IMG/VR virus record: IMGVR_UViG_3300010354_019053
Coordinates: 1 to 21,839 of that record
Reading direction: 5' to 3' (one strand)
DNA from: a virus
DNA: 21,839 nt
The notes under the pieces are model-generated. The model ran no database searches. It was not told the DNA's origin and saw nothing but the letters and a program-made list of their open reading frames with translations. Both the position numbers and the translations under genes were made by a program. Positions 13,835 to 20,419 of the stretch are shown here, one piece after another; the stretch's first letter is position 1, and every line of letters begins with the position of its first letter.

Positions 13835-14281
13835 ATGACAAAAACTTTAACACTTCGTAGTTTCGATATTCCACAAATTCACAAATTTGGAATTGGGTTT
13901 GATGAGTTGTTTGAAGACTTGATGCGAATCACACAGCATCAATCCGGCACCAACTACCCACCGCACAATGTTATCAAAACCGGCGACGACACAGTGACCA
14001 TAGAAGTTGCTGTGGCTGGCTTTGCTGAAGGAGAGATTGATGTTACAATCGAAAAAAGATTGTTGACCATCACTGGATCCAAGCAGCGCAACGATGACCA
14101 GGAGCACGAGTATTTGCATCGCGGCATCAGCAGTAGAGATTTCAAACAGGTGTTTCCTCTCAATGAACACGTAGAAGTCAAAAGTGCTGCAATCAAAGAC
14201 GGAATCTTGAGCGTTTATTTGGAACGTGAAGTGCCCGAGGCCTCCAAGCCGAAAAGCATTGCAATTACCTACAAATCGTAA
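13835..14281 (+). CDS. Small heat-shock protein Hsp20 (IbpA-like)
   Basis: This 148-aa protein has an N-terminal arm with GFDELFEDLMRI, an alpha-crystallin domain starting at NVIKTGDDTVTIEVAVAGF and including RLLTITGSKQ, EYLHRGISSRDFKQVFPL and the closing DGILSVYLERE, and the C-terminal IxI motif (IAI, about 142-144). Small heat-shock proteins hold unfolded clients for refolding by DnaK, which is encoded just upstream, and Hsp20 genes are known in T4-like cyanophages. The start has Shine-Dalgarno AAAGGAG 7 nt upstream. A hairpin separates the gene from dnaK. Confidence 0.95.
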   Translation: MTKTLTLRSFDIPQIHKFGIGFDELFEDLMRITQHQSGTNYPPHNVIKTGDDTVTIEVAVAGFAEGEIDVTIEKRLLTITGSKQRNDDQEHEYLHRGISSRDFKQVFPLNEHVEVKSAAIKDGILSVYLEREVPEASKPKSIAITYKS

Positions 14282-14319
14282 TATAATGTAAATACAGTGA
14301 GGGCGCAGTGCCCTCACTG
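14282..14319 (+). promoter_or_regulatory. TATAAT/TAAATA box with 10-bp hairpin before clpS
   Basis: TATAAT (14282-14287) and TAAATA (14289-14294) are followed by CAGTGAGGGC (14295-14304), which pairs perfectly with GCCCTCACTG (14310-14319) over the loop GCAGT. There is no T-run. It is either an unusual terminator for hsp20 or a 5' stabilising hairpin for clpS. Confidence 0.5.
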
Positions 14320-14340
14320 ATAACAAGGATAAAAAAAATC

Positions 14341-14655
14341 ATGGCACAGTCAGAGTCTCGTACACGTATCAAGCCGTCGGAAACTGTCAAAGAACCGCCG
14401 ATGTTCAAGGTGGTGTACCTAAATGATAATCAAACCAGCATGGAGTTTGTTGTTGGAAGTTTGGTAGAATTTTTTGACTATCTCCCTGATACAGCCGAGC
14501 AAATCACAATCGATATCCATGAAACTGGAAGCGCAGTGGTTGCAGTATTGCCCTATGAGTTGGCTGAACAAAAGGGCATGGAAGTCACAATGAGTGCCCG
14601 TGCTCAACAATATCCACTTCAGATTAAACTAGAGCCCGAAGGCGTTGGTCAGTAA
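14341..14655 (+). CDS. clpS: ClpS-type N-degron adaptor
   Basis: This 104-aa protein matches ClpS: MFKVVYLNDNQTSMEFVVGS corresponds to the N-end-rule pocket region, and IDIHETGSAVVAVLPYELAE carries the pocket histidine. N28, D29, T32, M34 and H60 occupy the positions of E. coli N34, D35, T38, M40 and H66; E. coli D36 is replaced by N30. ClpS delivers substrates with bulky N-terminal residues to ClpA, not to ClpX, and no clpA lies in the window, so the partner would be host ClpA. I place the start at ATG 14341 behind AAGGA; the upstream TTG at 14308 would overlap the hairpin. The stop overlaps the convergent phosphoesterase by 7 nt. Confidence 0.93.
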   Translation: MAQSESRTRIKPSETVKEPPMFKVVYLNDNQTSMEFVVGSLVEFFDYLPDTAEQITIDIHETGSAVVAVLPYELAEQKGMEVTMSARAQQYPLQIKLEPEGVGQ

Positions 14656-15443
14656 GTTACTGTTATTCTCTTTGGGTGATAGGCCCATTGAGAATATTTT
14701 GTGTCGCCGCGTCCGCGACAGTTGTTGACATATCTAACACCGTTTCTAGTCTGATCAATGTCACCATGATAGTGGCCAAAACACCATGTGTGTATTTTGT
14801 TTTCGGTGTCTTGAGACAATGTGTGTTGCATAAATCGATTGCCCATAGTATTGAATCTCATACTTCCGTCAAGCTCAATATCATGTTCTATTAGTTCGGC
14901 AGCTGGCACAGTATGTGTTACCATGATAATTTTTTTAACGTCTATGTGTGTTTGCAACCTTCTGACACTGGAGATCATGTAATTTGCATCGGTATTTGAC
15001 ATCTGTTTAATACTGCGTATAGCGTCTTGATTGAGGCCTTCTTTTTCTCGATACCACTCTGCACTTTGTTCAGGATCAATGGTTAAATCAAGATCAAAAC
15101 CCCACCAGCCATTGGTTCCTAAAATAGCAATACCGTCTATTACAACAACATTGTCTTGAAGATATACTACGTTGGGAATTGTATTGACTCGAAAAGCCAG
15201 GTCTTGGTAACTTTCTACCAGTCTATCTCTGTAGTCAGCATGCTCACTGTTACCGTCGATGTAAAACACCGCTTGATAGCATTGTCCCAGGTGAACTAGG
15301 CATTCAACTATCTTCGACCTATCTTGGGCAATGTCGCCAACCACTACACAATGGGGGCTGGTGGCCCGTCCAGTCCAATCAAAAGGCTCGGGCCACGTTT
15401 CAACGTGTAAATCAGAAATTAAATCAAAAGTAAATTGCATCAT
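14649..15443 (-). CDS. Calcineurin-like metallophosphoesterase
   Basis: This 264-aa protein shows the metal-binding motifs in order: SDLHVE (Asp11, His13), VVVGDIAQD (Asp37), YIDGNSEH (about 62-68), VTHTVP and CFGHYHGD. The pattern is that of the dinuclear-metal phosphoesterases of the calcineurin superfamily; the substrate (nucleotide, phosphodiester or phosphoprotein) cannot be read from the sequence. It begins MMQF; the second Met (15440) is a plausible start. No Shine-Dalgarno is visible on this strand, and a TAAATA box lies 3 nt before the first ATG. It is divergent from the 15465 gene across about 20 bp and convergent with clpS. Confidence 0.93.
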   Translation of the reverse strand: MMQFTFDLISDLHVETWPEPFDWTGRATSPHCVVVGDIAQDRSKIVECLVHLGQCYQAVFYIDGNSEHADYRDRLVESYQDLAFRVNTIPNVVYLQDNVVVIDGIAILGTNGWWGFDLDLTIDPEQSAEWYREKEGLNQDAIRSIKQMSNTDANYMISSVRRLQTHIDVKKIIMVTHTVPAAELIEHDIELDGSMRFNTMGNRFMQHTLSQDTENKIHTWCFGHYHGDIDQTRNGVRYVNNCRGRGDTKYSQWAYHPKRITVTY

Positions 15444-15446
15444 ACA

Positions 15447-15452
15447 TATTTA
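15447..15452 (-). promoter_or_regulatory. TAAATA box ahead of the phosphoesterase
   Basis: TAAATA on the minus strand (15452 down to 15447) lies 3 nt before the first ATG and 6 nt before the second, with no Shine-Dalgarno. If it acts like a T4-type late promoter, the transcript would start at or near the second ATG. Confidence 0.35.
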
Positions 15453-15464
15453 AAAGGATTTGAC

Positions 15465-15830
15465 ATGAATATAATTTTTGGAGACGCTGTTAATCAACTA
15501 CCCGATGAGTATATTGTCTTGGAGCTAGATACATTTCTCATCAAGCCAATTGATCAGCAAGTAACAACCTGGTGTGTGGTTGAATCTGCGCCCGTGCATG
15601 AGTTGATTCAACTGGACGAAAACAAAAAACTTCACAGCAGCTTAATGGTTAATTATAGGGCTCAGAATTGGGACCAGTGTTTAAAAACCATTGAATCGCT
15701 CACAGGGTTGTGGACAGGGGAACTTGACAGTTTCTATGAAGAATTGAAGAAAAGAATTATCAACTTCAAACAAAATCCGCCTGAGCCTGGTTGGAACGGG
15801 TTGCTAGTTAGAAACGCAGCAGTGTCTTAA
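15465..15830 (+). CDS. Conserved phage protein of unknown function (121 aa)
   Basis: The protein begins MNIIFGDAVNQLPDEYIVLE and contains TWCVVESAPVHELIQLDE, LHSSLMVNYRAQNWDQC and GELDSFYEELKKRI. It matches a pattern I recall from conserved hypothetical proteins of marine T4-like phages, with no established activity. It is probably a small alpha/beta protein without membrane segments. The start at 15465 follows AAAAGGA by about 6 nt; the upstream extension would run into the divergent gene. Confidence 0.82.
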   Translation: MNIIFGDAVNQLPDEYIVLELDTFLIKPIDQQVTTWCVVESAPVHELIQLDENKKLHSSLMVNYRAQNWDQCLKTIESLTGLWTGELDSFYEELKKRIINFKQNPPEPGWNGLLVRNAAVS

Positions 15831-15870
15831 TACTCTCAGTTTTCTTCTAGTAAAACAGCATAGATATGTA

Positions 15871-16578
15871 ATGTACGAAATAATAATAACTTTAATAATG
15901 ACGCACATTACTATTGTATGCGTCACTCTTTACCTGCACCGAAGTCAAGCACACCGAAGCGTAGAATTTCATCCAGCAATCGCACATTTCATGCGTTTTT
16001 GGCTTTGGTTAACAACAGGCATGGTTACCCGTCAGTGGGTAGCTATACATCGAAAACATCACAGATACAGTGATCGCCAGGGAGATCCGCACAGCCCGCA
16101 TGTGTACGGTATCTGGCATGTTTTATTCAAAGGGGCTGCATTATATCATGACGCGAGCAAAGATTCAAAGTTGGTTAATACATATGGTGCTGGTACTCCT
16201 GATGATTGGATGGAGCGCAACATATACAGTGCTCATTCCAGACTTGGCATTTGCATTCTCTTTTTGCTCAACCTAGTTGCATTTGGTTGGTGGGGGATTG
16301 TGATTTGGTTGGTTCAAATGGTGTGGATACCATTCTGGGCTGCCGGTGTGATCAACGGCCTAGGACATTGGTGGGGATATCAAAATGGAGAAACTAGAGA
16401 TCTTAGCAGGAATATTAGTCCCATTGGTATTATCATCGGTGGTGAATGTTTACATAACAATCATCATTTGGACCCTGCTAGTGCCAAATTGAGCCGACGT
16501 TGGTTTGAATTCGACATCGGCTGGATGTATATACAATTACTCAGATTCGCTGGCCTTGCCACTGTCAATAGAGTTTAA
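15871..16578 (+). CDS. Membrane fatty acid desaturase (delta-9 type)
   Basis: This 235-aa membrane protein has the three histidine boxes that bind the di-iron centre of acyl desaturases: HRSQAH (23-28), HRKHH (60-64) and HNNHH (195-199). Hydrophobic segments flank them (about 3-20, 35-52 and 120-165). The family inserts a double bond into fatty-acyl chains in the membrane. The protein is shorter than usual bacterial forms (often 280 aa or more) at both ends, yet all boxes are present. No Shine-Dalgarno precedes the ATG; ATG 15898 is an alternative start. Its 3' end overlaps the convergent minus gene by 42 nt. The likely role is to change host membrane fluidity during infection, which is inference. 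Confidence 0.92.
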   Translation: MYEIIITLIMTHITIVCVTLYLHRSQAHRSVEFHPAIAHFMRFWLWLTTGMVTRQWVAIHRKHHRYSDRQGDPHSPHVYGIWHVLFKGAALYHDASKDSKLVNTYGAGTPDDWMERNIYSAHSRLGICILFLLNLVAFGWWGIVIWLVQMVWIPFWAAGVINGLGHWWGYQNGETRDLSRNISPIGIIIGGECLHNNHHLDPASAKLSRRWFEFDIGWMYIQLLRFAGLATVNRV

Positions 16579-17205
16579 CTTTTTTTCTTTTGCAATTTTA
16601 GCCGCTGCTTCCAGCAATGGATTCTTGGGAATCAACTCAATTTGAAGCGGATCGTTGCTGGCTTCCAGCATGTAACTTTCTTTGGGTATCAATCCGGCCT
16701 CTTGCAATGCAGTCCACGTCATAGGGTTGCTCATTGCATTTCGAATCTTTGCCGGCGACGGTCTGCCAGTAGCAACAATTTCTGCGTAGATTTCTCGCCC
16801 AATCATTGCAGTAAATTCATTGGCAGCATTGACCTCAAACATTTGCTCATCAGTGTATCCGGGCAGTCTAGTAGGCTCTGCTATTGCATAATACTCGGCC
16901 AACAGCTTCTCAAGAATTTCAATTTCTTGCCTGTTAAGTTCAAACGCATAACTTGGGTCTCCAAAACTCTCAACTTCTTTTATTTCAGCAGTGAGTTCAA
17001 GGATCTCGTACTCGGGTGCACCTGTTTGCTTAAGATGCTCAAGCTTGGCTCGTTTGGCCTGTAACTTGATTGCACCAACTTCTTCGAGCGCAGCAGCTCT
17101 CCGACGACCTTCGAGAAATCCATGAAGTGTTTTTATCTTCTCCCAAACTGTTTCACCAATGACTTGGTAACGATAATTGAATTCGGTGTTTAATTTTACT
17201 GGCAT
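16537..17205 (-). CDS. Phage protein of unknown function with coiled-coil region (222 aa)
   Basis: This is a soluble, Glu/Ala/Lys-rich protein beginning MPVKLNTEFNYRYQVIGETV. A predicted helical/coiled-coil part covers about 35-95 (RRRAAALEEVGAIKLQAKRA and ILELTAEIKEVES), then YYAIAEPTRLPGYTDEQMFE, and a Lys/Glu-rich tail. I recognise the layout from conserved unknown proteins of T4-like phages, but no enzyme motif. The ATG lies 4 nt behind a minus-strand TAAATA box, with no Shine-Dalgarno. The C-terminal codons overlap the desaturase on the other strand by 42 nt. Confidence 0.8.
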   Translation of the reverse strand: MPVKLNTEFNYRYQVIGETVWEKIKTLHGFLEGRRRAAALEEVGAIKLQAKRAKLEHLKQTGAPEYEILELTAEIKEVESFGDPSYAFELNRQEIEILEKLLAEYYAIAEPTRLPGYTDEQMFEVNAANEFTAMIGREIYAEIVATGRPSPAKIRNAMSNPMTWTALQEAGLIPKESYMLEASNDPLQIELIPKNPLLEAAAKIAKEKKLNSIDSGKASESE

Positions 17206-17209
17206 GAAT

Positions 17210-17215
17210 TATTTA
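17210..17215 (-). promoter_or_regulatory. TAAATA box ahead of the 222-aa gene
   Basis: Minus-strand TAAATA (17215 down to 17210) stands 4 nt before the ATG, as for the other minus-strand gene. No ribosome-binding site is visible. Confidence 0.35.
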
Positions 17216-17253
17216 CTACCTTCGGTAAGTGAAGCAAAATTTTGTCGTAGTAC

Positions 17254-17282
17254 CAGACACAACATAAATTATTAGATATAAT
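17254..17282 (+). promoter_or_regulatory. Possible sigma70-type promoter
   Basis: CAGACA (17254-17259, 4 of 6 to consensus), a 17-nt spacer and a perfect TATAAT (17277-17282) lie upstream of ATG 17301, with an AAAGGA Shine-Dalgarno in between. Confidence 0.5.
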
Positions 17283-17300
17283 CTATCTAAAGGAATATTC

Positions 17301-18539
17301 ATGGAAAAAATTGGATTCATCGGTATTGGTAAACTAGGCTTAGACTGCGCCGAAGTAATGGCCGAAAAGCACGAAGTTCGTGGCTACGACATTTATCCAC
17401 GTACCAGTGACACAGTCAAGGTATGCGGCATTGAAGAATTAGTTGATCAAAGCGATTGGATCTTCATTGCTGTGCCAACACCGCATGCCGAAGGGTACGA
17501 TGGTTCGGTGCCTAGTTCGCACATGGAGCCTCGAGACTTTGGTCACGATGCTGTAATTGATGCTATCAACAATATCAATTGTTATGCCAAGACACAGAAA
17601 AAAGTTGTGTTAATTTCCACAGTGTTGCCCGGAACAACACGCCGTAAGTTTATTACACTGTTGGACAAACAACACTTGTTCTTGTACAATCCCTATCTCA
17701 TTGCCATGGGATCAGTTAAGTGGGATATGGCCAATCCTGAAATGGTTATCATTGGCACAGAAGATGGCAGTTTGACCGGTGTAGCCGGCGAGCTAATCAA
17801 CTTGTACAAAACCATTATGAACAACGATCCACGTTACGAGGTTGGGACTTGGGACGAATGCGAAGCTATTAAGATTTTCTACAACACATTTATCTCTGCC
17901 AAGGTAGGCTTGGTAAACATGATTCAAGACTTTGCACTGAAGATTGGCAATATCAATGTTGACGTTGTTACCAATGCCCTTGCTCGCAGTACCATGCGTA
18001 TCATGGGTCCCAAGTACATGACAGCCGGTATGGGTGATGCCGGAGCTTGCCATCCACGGGACAACATTGCTCTGCGTTGGTTGGCACAGGAATATGACAT
18101 CGGTTACGACTTGTTTGACACCGTGATGCATGCTAGAGAAATTCAAGCCAAGAACTTGGCAGGGTTTTTGGTAGAACAAGCCAAACAACGTGGTATGAGT
18201 GTTATCATTCATGGCAAAGCATACAAGCCTGATGTTGAGTACTGCATCGGTTCTTATTCCACTTTGGTTGGACATTATATCAAGCAAATGGGTTTTGGTG
18301 TAAGGTATCTTGATCCATTGGCCGACGATAAAAATGAAGTAATTTCCGAAGTTGCTGGGCCAGCTGTGTTTCTTTGGGCACACAACCGAAAAATCACATA
18401 TGAGTATACCGGTGACCAACAAGACACTCAACCATACTGCGAGATTCCTCCAGGATCTATCATTGTTGATCCGTGGCGTAAACTCAAATCGGGCAACGGA
18501 ATTGAAGTAATCCATTACGGCAACACACGACCACAGTAA
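17301..18539 (+). CDS. UDP-glucose/GDP-mannose dehydrogenase family protein
   Basis: This 412-aa protein has an N-terminal Rossmann fold (FIGIGKLGLDCAEVMA, GxGxxG at 8-13), then IFIAVPTPHAEGYDGS, STVLPGTTRR and ECEAIKIFYNTFISAKVGLV. The catalytic-cysteine motif GACHPRD (Cys250) corresponds to GSCFPKD of UDP-glucose 6-dehydrogenases, and the C-terminal domain has GKAYKPDVEYCIGSYS. Such enzymes oxidise nucleotide-hexose to the uronic acid by two NAD-dependent steps. The Phe-to-His change after the Cys and the divergent C-terminus make the exact sugar uncertain. The start follows AAAGGA. A strong terminator closes the gene, and an independent promoter overlaps that terminator. Confidence 0.9.
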   Translation: MEKIGFIGIGKLGLDCAEVMAEKHEVRGYDIYPRTSDTVKVCGIEELVDQSDWIFIAVPTPHAEGYDGSVPSSHMEPRDFGHDAVIDAINNINCYAKTQKKVVLISTVLPGTTRRKFITLLDKQHLFLYNPYLIAMGSVKWDMANPEMVIIGTEDGSLTGVAGELINLYKTIMNNDPRYEVGTWDECEAIKIFYNTFISAKVGLVNMIQDFALKIGNINVDVVTNALARSTMRIMGPKYMTAGMGDAGACHPRDNIALRWLAQEYDIGYDLFDTVMHAREIQAKNLAGFLVEQAKQRGMSVIIHGKAYKPDVEYCIGSYSTLVGHYIKQMGFGVRYLDPLADDKNEVISEVAGPAVFLWAHNRKITYEYTGDQQDTQPYCEIPPGSIIVDPWRKLKSGNGIEVIHYGNTRPQ

Positions 18540-18553
18540 ATCTGCGGTATCCC

Positions 18554-18593
18554 AAAGGTCAAGTTTGGTAGCATTACCACTTGACCTTTTTTT
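18554..18593 (+). terminator. Strong intrinsic terminator
   Basis: AAAGGTCAAGT (18554-18564) pairs over 11 bp with ACTTGACCTTT (18579-18589), with an inner GGTA-GCAT-TACC stem, and the T-run reaches 18593. The descending arm contains TTGACC, the -35 box of the next promoter. Confidence 0.92.
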
Positions 18594-18609
18594 AATTCTA
18601 TGTTACAAT
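18581..18609 (+). promoter_or_regulatory. Promoter embedded in the terminator, leaderless
   Basis: TTGACC (18581-18586) in the terminator's right arm, a 17-nt spacer and TACAAT (18604-18609) are present. The ATG of the next gene is at 18615, only 5 nt after the -10 box, so the transcript would be leaderless or nearly so. Confidence 0.78.
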
Positions 18610-18614
18610 ATTGT

Positions 18615-19088
18615 ATGAAGATTGGGTTTAATTGTAGCTCGTTTGATTTCTTGCACGCCGGGCATGTTACTATGCTCAAAATGGAGAAAAACCTGTGCGA
18701 CTATTTGATAGTCGCACTGCAAGTGGATCCAACTGTGGACAGGCCTGGTGTAAAGAACAAACCTGTTCAAAGCGTGTACGAAAGGTACGTTCAACTTCAG
18801 GCCTGTAAATATGTTGATGAAATTTTGGTTTACGAAACTGAGTTTGATCTTTTGCAATTGCTGATGACCCAGACCATCCACATCAGATTTTTAAGTGAAG
18901 AATACTTCAACAGAGATTTTACTGGAAAGCAATATTGTATTGACAACGGCATTGAATTGCATTATCATAAGAGACGGCACATTTATAGCTCCAGTGAGCT
19001 AAGAGAAAGAACTGTAACATTAGAAAGTCAAAAAACTATACCTGAATCATCTATTCCTCCTCACTCACCTGAACTTATTAAAAAATGA
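18615..19088 (+). CDS. Cytidylyltransferase-like nucleotidyltransferase
   Basis: This 157-aa protein begins MKIGFNCSSFDFLHAGHVTM and has the HxGH signature HAGH (14-17) of the nucleotidyltransferase superfamily, then KPVQSVYERYVQLQACKYVD and YSSSELRERT, which matches the family's S/T-S-x-L-R motif. Members transfer CMP or AMP to phosphate substrates, such as glycerol-3-phosphate cytidylyltransferase; the substrate here is unknown. The start at 18615 is chosen because MKIGF is the normal family beginning; the TTG/ATG at 18600 lies inside the promoter. There is no Shine-Dalgarno, consistent with leaderless initiation. The stop overlaps the uvsE start (ATGA). Confidence 0.88.
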   Translation: MKIGFNCSSFDFLHAGHVTMLKMEKNLCDYLIVALQVDPTVDRPGVKNKPVQSVYERYVQLQACKYVDEILVYETEFDLLQLLMTQTIHIRFLSEEYFNRDFTGKQYCIDNGIELHYHKRRHIYSSSELRERTVTLESQKTIPESSIPPHSPELIKK

Positions 19089-20113
19089 ATACAAGAATTG
19101 GTTTCTGTTGCAAATGGCTCGATGACCCCAGTGAAACTGCTGGTCGTAAACCTACATCTGAGAGCCGTGAACTAAACGGGCGTTCCACTACCATGCGTTG
19201 GCTGCGTGAGCACAAAGACGAAGCCGAACAGCGCCAGTGGGACATTATGAATCACAATGCTCGTGCTGCCTTGCTTATGGTCGAGCGTGTGGCTACATTA
19301 CCGCCCGAACGACGCATGGTGCGATTGGGTAGCGAGATGCTACAAGGTTATACTGAACCCTCATGGATAGATTGGTGGCAACGACGTGAAATACAAGATC
19401 ACTGCGAGAAAATTTTTAAACCGGTGGGCGATACTGCTCGGAGGCTTGGCGTTCGGTTATCCTTCCATCCGGGACAATTTTGTGTGCTGGCAAGTGAGGC
19501 TGATGAGATTGTGGAACGATCCATCCTCGAATTTGAATATCATGCTGACATGGCACGCTGGATGGGCTATGGCTCGAGCTGGCACGATCACGGATTCAAG
19601 ATTAACGTGCATCTTTCGGGCAAGGGCGGTCCTGAGAAGTTTCTACGCACACTCAAGCGATTGAGTCCCGAGGCTCGCAACCTCATAACTATCGAAAACG
19701 ACGAGATATCAAATGGTTTGGACATTTCTCTTTCTGTGGCTGATCATGTGGCTCTTGTGTTGGACATTCATCACCATTGGGTCAAGACCGGAGAATATAT
19801 CTCGCCACAAGATGATCGTGTTAAGCGTGTGGTTGAGTCTTGGCGTGGTACTCGCCCTGCTATGCATTACAGTGTTAGTCGCGAAGATATTCTTGTTGAT
19901 CATGATTCCCGAGTTCGCCCAGATCTTGCTGGACTTCTTGATCGAGGTCATAAAAAGCAACAACTCCGCGCACACAGTGACTTCTGTTGGAATTATGCTG
20001 TGAATGATTGGGCCTTGACCTTTGCTGATCAATTTGACATACAGGTCGAGGCCAAGGGCAAGAACCTAGCAAGTCAACAACTTTATGAACAATATATTAG
20101 TAGGAATCATTGA
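19085..20113 (+). CDS. uvsE: UV damage endonuclease (UvsE/UVDE family)
   Basis: This 342-aa protein begins MNTRIGFCCKWLDD and carries LSFHPGQFCVLAS, INVHLSGKGGPEKF, ITIENDEISNG, VALVLDIHHHWVK and MHYSVSRED. The acidic and histidine residues on a TIM-barrel pattern are those of the UvsE/UVDE endonucleases, which nick DNA 5' of UV photoproducts and so start an alternative excision repair route. It is slightly longer than common bacterial forms (about 300 aa). The start overlaps the preceding stop (ATGA), and the 3' end overlaps the next ORF by 29 nt. Protection of phage DNA in sunlit water is a plausible role. Confidence 0.92.
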   Translation: MNTRIGFCCKWLDDPSETAGRKPTSESRELNGRSTTMRWLREHKDEAEQRQWDIMNHNARAALLMVERVATLPPERRMVRLGSEMLQGYTEPSWIDWWQRREIQDHCEKIFKPVGDTARRLGVRLSFHPGQFCVLASEADEIVERSILEFEYHADMARWMGYGSSWHDHGFKINVHLSGKGGPEKFLRTLKRLSPEARNLITIENDEISNGLDISLSVADHVALVLDIHHHWVKTGEYISPQDDRVKRVVESWRGTRPAMHYSVSREDILVDHDSRVRPDLAGLLDRGHKKQQLRAHSDFCWNYAVNDWALTFADQFDIQVEAKGKNLASQQLYEQYISRNH

Positions 20114-20372
20114 TTGGATCCGTGATGATTGGCGCAGTAATCGCTTCCGCTTTGTTGTTGAGCTTACTGCTTGGGCTATTAGTATTGGGTGTAGCATTAC
20201 TATGGCAGCCACAGTCCCTAATCCCCCTTTACTTGCGCTGTACCCTGTTTGGATTTCTGGCTGCGCTATGTATGCTTGGGCTAGTTATACTAGGAAATCG
20301 TTTGGGATGTTGGCTAACTACATCTTGTTGACCACCATTGACTCAGTTGGATTGATTCGAATGCTAACCTAA
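20085..20372 (+). CDS. Small membrane protein of unknown function (95 aa)
   Basis: The protein has a short amphipathic N-terminal part (IIDWIRDDWRSNRFRF), followed by three hydrophobic segments: VVELTAWAISIGCSITMAAT, LLALYPVWISGCAMYAWAS and a C-terminal one around MLANYILLTTIDSVGLI. It looks like a three-helix inner-membrane protein. Similar small membrane proteins occur in other T4-like phages, as far as I recall; I know no function. ATG 20085 overlaps the end of uvsE, and no in-frame later start fits a Shine-Dalgarno. A terminator follows. Confidence 0.75.
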   Translation: MNNILVGIIDWIRDDWRSNRFRFVVELTAWAISIGCSITMAATVPNPPLLALYPVWISGCAMYAWASYTRKSFGMLANYILLTTIDSVGLIRMLT

Positions 20373-20389
20373 TACATTTCAATAGATAT

Positions 20390-20416
20390 ACAGGGCTTGA
20401 ACGGCCCTGTTTTTTT
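20390..20416 (+). terminator. Intrinsic terminator
   Basis: ACAGGGC (20390-20396) pairs with GCCCTGT (20404-20410) over a 7-nt loop, followed by TTTTTT. It ends the uvsE/membrane-protein unit. Confidence 0.88.
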
Positions 20417-20419
20417 GGG

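Noticed and set aside
10130-14655. Possibility that this part is a bacterial chromosome segment with heat-shock genes
   Set aside because: ClpX, bS21, DnaK, Hsp20 and ClpS are not adjacent in bacterial genomes in this way, DnaJ/GrpE/ClpP/ClpA partners are absent from the window, and both sides are phage genes joined by overlapping starts.
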